NCBI GenBank assembly: GCA_026545225.1
Contig: CM048853.1
Coordinates: 54,517,755-54,581,754 of the forward strand
DNA length: 64,000 nucleotides
Origin: Cornus controversa
Taxonomy: Eukaryota > Streptophyta > Magnoliopsida > Cornales > Cornaceae
Direction of reading: 5' to 3'
Position numbers and translations under genes: made by a program. Below the pieces are notes generated by a model. It saw only the letters and a list, made by a program, of their open reading frames with translations, did not search any database and was not told the DNA's origin. This document shows, piece after piece, positions 10,851 through 22,800 of this stretch (its first letter is position 1; each line of letters starts with the position of its first letter).

Positions 10851-13800
10851 TTAGCATCCTAGCACCAACTTCTGAGAAGTCCTTGTCAACTGGGGTGAGA
10901 AAAGTGCTATGAGCAATGGATTTTTTCTTAAACAGGTAGTAAAATCATCCTTGCTGATCTTCCCATCACCATCAACATCAAATAAAATGAAGAGTTCATG
11001 GTTCTGCAGTGACAAGTATAACAAAGCTCAAGTGAAAATTAGTAAGTCAGAATTTTTTCAAGGAAATGTTTAAAGAAAGCCTCCCAAAGTCCGATCCCCC
11101 TATATTTTTCTAGTTTTTTTTAACCCCAAATGATGTCTATTACTCACCTCATGCTCATTCAAGTTTGGGATTGACTGTATAATCGAATCTCCTAACTGTT
11201 CCAGATGCATTCAGGAACCAAGAGTGAGCAAGTTAAAGCTTGTCCAAGTTTAAATATATGGGAAATATTAAGAAAAAGAAAAGAAAGACATACTTCTTGC
11301 TCCGAAATGTAATTTTCCCTACCAACATCACATGTGGTGAAAGCTATTTCACAGGCTTGTCGGAATAATGGCTGCTTCAGGACATGAGCAGATCCAAGCA
11401 AGAACTGCAAGCAATTTATACTCCAACCATGAGAAATTTGTGCATCACATTGACCATGCACACATATATAATTAGGGGTGCAACTTGGGTTGGGCAACCC
11501 GAATTCAACCCGAGCCCAACCCGATTTTTTATGAGCTTGGGCAACTATTTTTACAATTAGGGTTGAGCTTGGGTTGAAAAACCTCAACCCGAACTTAATT
11601 AGGGTTGAGCTAGGGTTGAGGTGTCAACAACCCGAGCCCAACCCGAACCCGAATTGTAATATTAGTTTTATACATATTTTTTATTTTAAATATATTATAT
11701 ATAATATTCAAATTATGATAACCTTTTTTTTTTCAACTTCCTTTATTTAAATCTTAATTTATTGTATGTTAACACTTTGGATAATTAATTTCCTAAAAAT
11801 TTGTTTGTAATTTTTTAGAAATTTACATTAAGTTCTTAATTTTGTGTGTGTTTAGGAGTAATATAATATGAAACTTATTAAAGATCACTTTAAATTTTCA
11901 ATATGGAGATTGGTGATATAGATAACCCGAATTAACCCGACTTTCTAACCCGAAATCTCAACCCGAGTTGCAAACCCGAGTTTAAAAATTTAAGGATGGG
12001 TTGAGCTAGGGTTGAGTAGTTAGGGTTAAAAGTAGAGTTAGAGTTGAGTTAGGGTTGAACATTTCATATGTAGGGTTGAGCCCGAGTTGTATCTCTAACC
12101 CGCCCAACCCGCCCGAGTTGCAGCCCTATATATAATTGGCACCAAAGGTTTCAAACCAACAACCATGATTTCTTTGAGTTTAATCACCAGGACCGTTACA
12201 GCTTGTTAACAACCAAGTTTCACTATCCATAAAAGGCGAGTTCAATAACTGATTGATCTCAAATTTAAATATCCCAAAAACTAGAATAAATATCACGATA
12301 ATTTTAACTGAGAAAAGATAAGCTTCCTTCCTTCATGGGGAGATTAGAATGACGCCACTTCTTTGAGAAAAATAACTCTACTACTGAGATTTTGACTATC
12401 AATAGTTTGATCATCATCATCCTTGCCTTATTCCCATATGAATGGAGTCGGCCACATGAAATTCTTCTTTTAACTTGTGTGTTATTTTTTTTATCACATA
12501 AGATGCCACTAGCTTGTCTCCATTTTGTCCACCCTGATCTAATTTTATTAGTTATATCACAATCTATCTCTCCATCCTTTTGTATTATTGATCCTAAATA
12601 GGGAAAGTGGTTTAGTTTGAGTAATATTTCAGTAATCAAGTGTTATTATTATATTATTAAGAATCGAGTCTTTATTAAATTTACATTCCATATATTCCGT
12701 TTTAGTCCGACTAATTCTCAGTCATTTTTTATTTTAGAGCATTTCTTCACATTTCTAATTTTATTGATAAGTTTTCTTTAAATGTATCTAATAACACAAT
12801 ATCAATGGTTTGGATATTAATGTAATTTGAAATCCTCCACTTTTCAATATTATCATCTTAGCCCTTAAATAATAATAAATAACAACAGTGCGATTAATAA
12901 AAATAAAACACTGTTCCTTTATGGCTTTATCCTTGAAAAAGAATACTAATGACATGACCTCTGTCTCTTTATCATAAATGATAGCATCCTTGTCTCTATA
13001 TTTTTTCCTTTCTAAGATGATGTTAAGTGATAGTTAACTCAATTCACCTCAATAAAAACCTTTTCCCAACTACTTCGGGTTAGTTACATAAATGATAAAC
13101 CTATTTTCCCATTTCACTTTATCTAAGGTCATAACCTCAATCAAACCATATGTTAACATATCTTTCTTTCTAACTCTACTCATGTTAATTTTAGTTTTCC
13201 CCTTTCCCTAGCATTACCCTCAATATGGAACATGCCACTCTTCCTAACTGGTGCACTACTGGTCTTCTTTACATGTCCAAACTATTTTAATCGTTTTTCT
13301 CTCCTTTTTTTTTCTCCATTTGGTGCTACTTCAACTATCTAATTAATGTGTTCATTTCTAATTCTATATTGTTTTGTTTTGTTGCACATCCATCTCAACA
13401 TTCGCATTTCCGCAACACCACTTTATGCATAATATATTAAATCTTAGCTGCCCAACATTCTATCCCATAAAAAATGACTACTCTAATAGCTGTCCAACAT
13501 TCTATCCCATAAAGTGATGGTTACGGTAACTAATTCACTAAATCTACTGTTTCTCATTCACTCTAACTCTTGTAGCAATAATTGTCAAGAATGATAATGG
13601 CATTCCCTTTTTCTACCTTACCCTTACACACTAGCACACAGAAACATAGTGTAACAAAATCTACTTAACTATGAATTTGCAAGAATTATACTTTTATCTG
13701 CTTAAAATTGAAAATATAAGGGAGGATAGACCTGCGTTAGACCCTAAAAATTCTCTCAAGCATTTCTTGCATTAATTGTTCACGGGGAAGAAGGTGAGAC

Positions 13801-16800
13801 AGCTCAAGTGCAGGCAAGAGCCACTCAATGGAGTAATTCAGCGTTTATTAATGAACTCAAAGACAAGAAACAACATGGTTCAGTATGGCTGACAACATTC
13901 AGCATTAGTAGTGAAAATTATATGATAACGAGGAAGGTTTGTGCCCTCTGTCCATGCAACAGGTGCTGCACATGTGGCGACTATCAAAACCCAGATGGCG
14001 TCATCCTTCCCACATACAACTCCATTCAAACTGTGGGAACCAACTCAACTGGCGACAGTGACTTCCCCATTGAACATGAGCCTAAATGGAGAGAAATTAT
14101 TAAATGCTCCTGGACCATCTGCCACTTGGTGGTCAAGTCCAATCAAAACTAATGTTCAGGCTTCTTTGTAACATATTATTCAACTCTTGTGGGTCCACTT
14201 TTCTTAATCGGAGAGTTGGGATTGGACTGGACCATCAAGTGTCAATGGACTAAGACCATCTAATAATTTCTCTTAAATGGAGTGGACAAAAAAAAGCAAA
14301 TATTTACCTAAGATGATGAATGGCCCTCGATCTCTTACCCAAATGATGCAGGAAATGCTATAGTTCGAGTCATGCTTCAAGCCTAGTTGCATCTGTTATG
14401 TTGTCGGACTGTTTGGTGGAGATGGCGAATGCTGATCACGCACGCACAGAGGTGTGTTCATTAGACAAGCTGATTTTGTGTCTGCAAGTCAAGCGGGTGC
14501 TGACTTGAGCCCCAGCAATACACATGGGAGATTTTCAAACAAGTGCTACCCAGAATTGAATCTCAAATCAAATTCGAATCCTATGCCTCACAGTGCAACG
14601 ACAAATGGTGCACAACATGCAGCCCCACCCAGTTAAGACTTCAACCTGCCCGAGAATCACAGCATCTGATCCATCAGGGCCAGCGGGAGTGTCTGACCCG
14701 AAGCTGACTAGAACACCATCCCAACTGGTTGAACTATCAAACTTGAACCAACAATTTCAATGACTCCAAAATTCCTCCAATTCATCGATTCTTGACAAAG
14801 GTTTTCCTTGTTCAAAATCAAAAGCGATGAAACCCTTATAACAACTTGATAGTGGCCATATTATTTTAGTGGCAACCTTATTGTTATTAATAAATGACGA
14901 CTGGATTCGGGTTTGGGTCAATGTTTCAAGTGTAATAGACACTCCCTTGACCTTGACGGACAAAACCAAATAAAGTGTAGACTCACATTTACCTGGATCT
15001 GTATGGAGATTCAAGCAAACTGGAAATATCCAAAAGCTTTTAAGTTGAAAATTGCTATTGACATCAAGGTGGAACTCTTTTTAAAGCCATAAAAATATAA
15101 AAATCTGTGTGACATTTGGGAACTTCACCAATGCTTGTCCTACCACCCCAAATCGTCCTCCTAAGCAACAATTGACAGTGAAAAGGAGCATGTGAATGCT
15201 ACACTGCTTACTTGTAGTGAATGGCAAGAAGAAGGGGCAAAGAAGCTTTATTCATCAACATGTACATGAAAGATTAAGAACAATTTTTCGAGCTCTTGTC
15301 CAACCCAACACGTTTGTTATCCTTTCTTTCGTCTTGCCTTCCCAAAAACCTATAGCTAAGGTGGATAAAGAGATAGAGGGCAAGACTAACACTACTCAAT
15401 CTTAGATTCCAAAGAAGTACATGAACCAAAAAACCCTAAAGTGTTATGATAAAAGTTCTATAAGAGAGGAAAAGGGAAAGGGGAAGTCTCAGACTTGAAG
15501 AGATATGAGAAAATGCAATCTTAAATCTATCTTGGGAGAAAGTATTTGGTAACCTGGGGGTACCGAGAATGTAGTACTACCAGCCAACAGTTAGTTGTTA
15601 TTTCCTCTTATCAAGGGAAATGGGGAATATTTATTGGCCCCCGTACTACATAGTAGGTACCCTAGGCTATTCCATATTTTTCCCCATCTTGGAAGCCAAA
15701 AAAGAGGCCTTTAACTTCCAAGAGTAGAAGAAATGGTCACAGACCTCCTTAGCCTCTAGGGTTGGCTCTTGTATTTCTTCCCGATTTTAGGTGGCATGGA
15801 GCACACAAGTAGATTACCTATTCCTCTCAGGTTCATTGCCTTAGGTTTGACCTATCCCTTGGGTTGTAAAAGATTTAATCCTTTTGTTGCCCAGACTTGT
15901 GTTGAACTTGTATATCTTTCTTTTTCATTTAGAATTTAATCTTAACTACCAAAGTATTTTTTTCTTTGATAAGCAAAGTTTATTAGAAAGCGCCCAAAAG
16001 AGGGGGTGAGGCCCAGAACAACTGCACACTTAGTGGCATGACATTACTGTTATTAGCTTAATGGCATTAACATCACTTAGTATTTAAGCGGAAACAAAAA
16101 TTGAATATATAAATAAATAAAATAATTATACAAGCAGCAGTAGCATTATAATTATTTCATAACTTATTCTATTACACCTGCTATGTCCTACATAATATAT
16201 TATTCAATTTACAACCTCCTAAGGTCCACAATCGCAGTTGCAAACGCGGTGTAATGAACTCAGGTCTGTATCGGTGTAATGTAACGAAATCGGTTATTGC
16301 AGTTGTGAATTTGTTTCAACCTCGCACATAGTGACCAAAATGCAACGATATGCGACTTTTTACAACATAATTCAACGAAGATGAATTTTATTGAATTTTT
16401 TAAGATCATTTAGCACAAGTAATGTGACCTATTAATGAATTCTAAGTTGTTATTAAAAATGCTTAGTATTATACTTTTTAAAAGTCTTAGTAATTATACT
16501 TTTACTAAATTAATAAAAATAATAAAAAATAGAATTTTAAGTATAAAAAAAAATGAAAATCCATACCATATATTACATGTGAGAATTGAAAAACAGAAAA
16601 AAAAAATTTTAAATTTAAAATAAATAAAAAATAAAAATAAATTTATGTGTAACATATATATCACAAAAAGTTACCATTTATGTGTAAAAATAAAAATAAA
16701 TTTTTTGAAAGTGTTGTTAGCATGTTTATTTATTGAAAATAAATATTTTAATCACATAATGTATTATCATATAAATTTGATTATTTATTATTTCATGTTT

Positions 16801-19800
16801 GATTATATTTAAAAACTATGAGGCTTATATAGTAGATGTGAAAACAGAATATATGTATAAATATAATAATTGTCCCATAGAATAACAATACAATGTGTTG
16901 TAGTGCTAGAAGCTTGAACTCATCCTACAAGAGCTCCCAATTTTGAGCCTTCTCTCCCTATTTTATATTTTGAACATTAAATTTGCCTTCCTGATGGGAC
17001 AGGTGAGTAGCGGGCCCAATACGGGCGCTTCTTACGATATCTGAACCAGTCATTTTGTGGCGAACCGACCAGTTCGGATGTGAAAACGGAATCACCGATA
17101 TATCGGTGGGACTCAGTATCGGCCAAGCCAATACTGTTGCGAACCATGAAACCTTCTTTTACTTTTTTTTCCCATTGTGCCATCAACAACTTCCTAATCA
17201 ATAACTACAAATAATGCCATTGGTTATGGATATAAGTATTTTCTTCCATTTTCAACTTATTACCTGATGTCTTCACTATCCTACTATTATACTGTTAAAT
17301 TTATACCATTTTTAAATCCTGCAGTACACCCATACTATATGTGAATTATAATTTCAATTTTACGCTTCTATTTTCTTGTGTTAACACACTTCCCATTCTT
17401 ACCCTTACTATCATTTCTATCATATTGAAAATATGAAAAGAATATTTAACTAACTTCTTCAAATTTTGAAATGGTATTTTGCTTTATTAGTAATATTTTT
17501 ATTATTACATATGCCTTGTTAAGAAAAAATTGATATTTTCTATTATCAATACCCTTGCATGCCTTCAACTAGGATGCATAAACACATAATACAGACAGAT
17601 GGACATATATGTATGCAGAGAGAAGAGAGAGACTACCTGTTTGAAAGTTATTTTACCATTCTTCTCCACATCAATGAACCCAAAAATCTGCAGCACAGAA
17701 TAATCTCCATGAAACAAGGAAGATGGAAGCTAGTAATAACTAAATTATAAACATAAACCAAATCAAATATCTATTATTGTTTGGTTCATATTACAACATG
17801 AACAGAAATCGACAATGTTCACATCAGATTACAGCCAAGCAAAGAAAATCTATTCACACCTTTTTTTTTTAATCCATGGCAAACAACTAAAATCTATTCC
17901 AGACACTGAGGCCTAGTTTTCTGTCCATACTCCATAATAGTAAAAGGTTGCATTTTCTCAATTTTTGCTGTAACACACATTGGAGCTATATCAGTAATAC
18001 TTATGTTCCAGTCCTCACAACTATTAAGCTGCCATTCACAAATCCCAAATTCATGCCCTTGTGTGTTTAGCATATATTAGACTCCAGTTTCATGGCAAAA
18101 AGATAAACTAGGAAAAGAAGAAAACATGCAGACACACTTTTGTTGCTAAAAAATCAGATGGAAAATTGTTGCACAAAGATAGCATAAAGAGAGAGAGAGA
18201 GAACAACTATTTGGTACGGACCTTTTCAGAAAGACTACAAGCTTTCAATCTTAGAACCCTGAAGAAGTCTTGAATTTGAACATGTCCACTGTGACCAGGA
18301 TGAAAATCCAGGATGAAAATAGCAAAAATAAGAATTCTTGCATCCGCACAGACGAGAATAGCATAAACCTTTCACAAAAATAATTGCATTTGGAGAAACT
18401 AAAAATAAAAGATAGCATCATCAGTGTCACAAAATTGAACTAGGACAGTATTAAGCAAGTTATCTCAAACATAATTTAAATACATATATGGTCTACATTT
18501 TCAGTCCCACAGTCCGCGGAGCATAATTATAGCCGCCATAAAAGTAAAAGTGGCAATTTCTGAACCCACATAGAACTGACTAAATACTGAGAAACTGCTT
18601 CCTCAAATGAAGTGTTAATTAAAGCTTGATATAAGGTTAAAGTTCAGTATAATAGGAAGATTGTCCAGCAAGACTGAAATGCAATATGCTTATTTGAACC
18701 AAAAAAAAAAAACTAAATAAGAAAAGAAGAATCACAAGAACCCGTGATCAGGAACAGTCTGAGACTAGTTGAGAAACCACTACACATCTAGAGAACGCCA
18801 AGAAATTGAGCAATATTTATAATATATGATTTGAAATAGAATAAACATGTTACTAAAGCAATTTAGATACACGCGGTCTACATCTTCAGTCCTGCAAAAC
18901 TACCATGAATATATAGCAGTCATAGAAGTAAAAGTGACAATTTCTGAACCCACATATTATTGATAAAAACAATAATAAGCAGACGCATTCTCATATATAG
19001 TGTTAACAAAACCTTGATATAAGGGAAAAGTTCAGTATAACAGGATGATTGTCCAGTATGACACAAATGCAGTATACTTGTAGAGAAAATGAGAAATAGA
19101 AAGGAGATGAATCACAAGAATTCATGATGAGTGTTGAAGGATTTAAACATTAAAGTTACACCCTCTCTAACACCTCAAGCTTTTAAAGTAGATGGTTGTT
19201 ATCAATGTAGGCAAGGTCTTGTGTTCAAATCTCACCATCACCCTAATTACTAAAATTGAAACAAGTGTTGGAGCAAAAGAATCTACTCTTCAGTTTTTAG
19301 AGTAGATGGTTGTTAAAAATGAGCAACAACCAAAGACCAGTTGGGAAACTAAAAAATAAATTATACATACTTTTTGATAAAATATGGGGACTTTATAAAT
19401 CTACAATGATTTTGCAGTATCACTAAAGCCACCTTCAAATTCTCCATTGTTTACGGAAATTCTTCATTGTTTACGACACTTCTTCTATATCACCCTTAGA
19501 AGGGAGAGATATAGTCCCAATTGAGATGTAAGGGTGTATCTGTGTGTGTATGAGAGTGCATTTGCTTGTATGCGTTCGTGCGTGTTTGTGTTTTTGTGTC
19601 TTACTAATCAATTAAAAGAAGGAAATAATATTACCACTCCACTTGCTTTTTTCAAAGAATATGACATAATTGTCCTCCAAAAACACACTCGACATTTATT
19701 TCAAAAAATTCCTCTAGCACTCCACTTTTGAGGGGTAATTGTGTCATTTCCATTATTAAAAAATAAAAACAAGTGGAGTCCAAGAATACGAAAGTGGAGT

Positions 19801-22800
19801 GCGAAAATCACATCCCTAAAAAATTAATTCTATAGATGAAAAAAAAATGATAACAAGAGATGAAGACACTGAAAATGGAAAGAAGAGAAGAAATTGAGAA
19901 AAGTACTTAGCTTCTTTCTTTCACAAATACAAAGTACTCAGCCTTCAATCAAACATTATGTCCTTGAATCTTATTTCACACAACAAAGAAAGTCTAATAG
20001 AGTTCAATGCCTTCTATACAAACAGGGAATTCTAGCAAGCAAATCACTCAGACGCATAAAATTACAAAACAGCAAAAGTCGCTATATACAAATTGAAATC
20101 AATAAGTTTTGATCAGAAATACAGCGTCTATGGTTCCTTAGTAACCCAGAGAATCAAAGCAATACGCCATAAGTAAATGTAATTTAGATATAATACTAGA
20201 AACACCAATTTCATGCCACCATACCTGGAGTCTGGATTCATGGAAAGAAACTTATCCAGAAAGTCCACAGCTTCCAAAGTGCTTAAATGGAATGACTGAA
20301 ATAAAGGGTCACAATTCAATTCAATTCATCTTTCATTTCAATTGAGCTAGTATAAGATAATAAAAAGAATCCACAAGGATGTGAGTCAGAATTGTTCCAC
20401 ACAAACAGCAAGTCTCAATGAGTCATAAATCAAGAAATCCTTTTTGAAGTATTTTAAACAATACATGGTTTTGCAAGTGCTACAAATAATTGTTCATCTT
20501 TTCCCCTTTCGTTTTGATAAGTAGAGAAAATTAATTAAACATAAACGGAGAAAGAGCATGCCCCTTGTACACCCAAGTTATACCACATATAAGGCTATCC
20601 TCATGAAAGCAAGAAAGATAAAATGTTTACTAAATTCATAAAATTCAATATCCTATAACCCATGGACCTCAATACCCCTAACGACTCCCTTTCCTAACAC
20701 CCCTTTTAGAACACAAATTGTCCCAAAAGCTAAAGTTGTGCGAAATGGGTACAAGAATGCATATCAAGCTCCAAAACCATCCCTCATGTGCAATCTCGTT
20801 GTGCACATAGCTAGGCAAACAGACCAAACTGAGACGATAACACACCAAACAAGGGAATAAATGCACACATGGAGATTGGAGAATTGTGTGACGTATATTT
20901 TTATAATTGGCAAATTTCGGTGTCAACTAAGTTGATCGAGTTGTACTTTTCATTCCATTCTTTGTAATCGATCATAAAATTGAAGACCGGAAGCATGGAT
21001 AGTGTTCTTCACCAATACAAGTGTATGCTCATATCAACAATGATCTAGAAAAAGAACTTGATCATCTGAAGCATTCAAGAGGTTACAAATGCGCATGGAC
21101 ATCATTGATCGAGTATGAGAGTCACGTAGTCCAGATAAGTTGGTGAGGACACATAGTTTTGAATAGATGAAGTCCAACTTTGAAAATTGGGATTTCAATT
21201 GTAATTTTTTTAGAATTTTCAAAGTTGGACCAGTCCAAACATTCCCCGGACCGGTCCAAGTATGTTCAGGATCTCAAAATTGACAATTGGCCACAGTGGA
21301 CCGGTCCACACATTATCCAGACCGGTCCAACTTAATTCAACAAAGTTGAACCGATCCAGATGTTCCCTGGACCGGTCCAACTCTACTGACTTGGCCCAAA
21401 TTGATTAGAAAAGTCCCGTTTTGACTCAAATTGATTTTTAAAAATCCCTAAGACTTTGGAAAACGCTTTAAAGTGTTTTCAACTTGTTTTCCAAGTAATT
21501 ATAGGACTACATCATCTATAAATACACACTTATGTTTTCTCTCTAATCAAGCTTTCAATACACATTAGAAAAATTATTAGAGTGAGAATTTTTACAGCAA
21601 AAAATTCTCTGTTTATATTCCTTTGAGAGCACACCCATATTTACTGAGTGATTTAAGATGTTGCTATTTGCTTGATCTTATACGAAGACTACTTTAGAGA
21701 TTTCTTATTGATCAAGTCATTGGTTCGTTTGGTTTCTTTTACAACTGTTCGTTGGTGAGAAAGGAGAAGAAGATCGCACTACGAAGGGGACAGAATACTT
21801 GCAGAGTGTTCGCGTTCTTCCAGTTTCCCTTCTGCAAGGATTGTGACGTTAGCCGAAAGATTGTAGCAATTGGACGTAGAGTCGCAAAAGTAAGCCTGAG
21901 GTGTTCCGCATCAAGTTCTTGGCAGAGTGGAGTGGGTGTGAGTATGGACAGAGTTTGTTGTACTTTGCTTCGACGATAGTAAATTTGGTTCTCCAAGGCA
22001 ATAGCCTCACCTGTGGTTGTGGTTTTTTTCCTGTCTTGGATTTTTTAACGTATATCGGGTGTTATTCTGAACTTTACTTTATTTACTTGCTTTATGTGTT
22101 TGGTTAATTTTAATTGAACTTAAAATTGAATTAATTTAAAAAATTAAGCAAACGAGCAAGTAAAACCTAATCACCCCCCCTTCTCGGTTTTAATCAAGCT
22201 TTCGCAACCACTTTCGCAACGCGCTACTCACAAATTGAATCAAAACCACCCAAAACCAAAGCTTTGATACAATGCAATACAATTTCTGATGTACATCATG
22301 TAAGACTTGAGTTGTTAGACAATAGGCCCAATATGTATATCAACCTCCCACACCCCCCCTCACGTGCAATCCCATTTTGTATGTGGCGAGGAAAAGCGAC
22401 CGAAGTAAGAAATAACACACCAAACGGGGGAACAAATGCATATACAGAGACTTGAACTCAAGACCACCTCAAACCAAAATTCTGAAACCATTTTTGAACA
22501 CTAATTACACAAAAGCTTAACCTATTAGAGAATGGACCCAATAACGTATATCAAGTTCCAAGCCTCCAATAAACCCCCTTCCCAAAGAAAAAGAAAAAGG
22601 AGAGAGAGTAGTTTAACTGAGGTTTTTCAAGCTTGTGCTCCTTCCAAGAACAAAGAAGAATCTTTCCAACAACAATAAAGCCGACCACAAACACCAACTA
22701 TGTGCCAAATCCCGGAAACTTCCTTCTCATTGAGGAAGTTAATTCCCTCCAAACATTGAGAAAACCAAGCCCCCTTAACTCTATATACCGGGCAATGTGA

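Larger units (their letters stand above)
20690..22600. repeat. tandem tRNA-like (SINE-like) repeat units, split by a solo LTR
   Basis: Units of about 200-240 bp occur at about 20,690-20,886 continuing at 22,233-22,280, at about 22,290-22,490, and a partial one from about 22,500. Shared words are CACGTGCAATC or its variant, AACACACCAAAC, GGGGAA(C/T)AAATGCA and GACTTGAACTCAAGACC. On the minus strand the last reads like a Pol III box B (GAGTTCAAGTCTC). The SINE assignment is an inference. The tandem arrangement is seen directly. Confidence 0.5.

Noticed and set aside
11500-12110. Apparent interstitial telomere repeats
   Set aside because: The words are AACCCGA and TTAGGGTTGAG, not regular CCCTAAA, and they lie inside a well-bounded hAT-type element with 8-bp target repeats.
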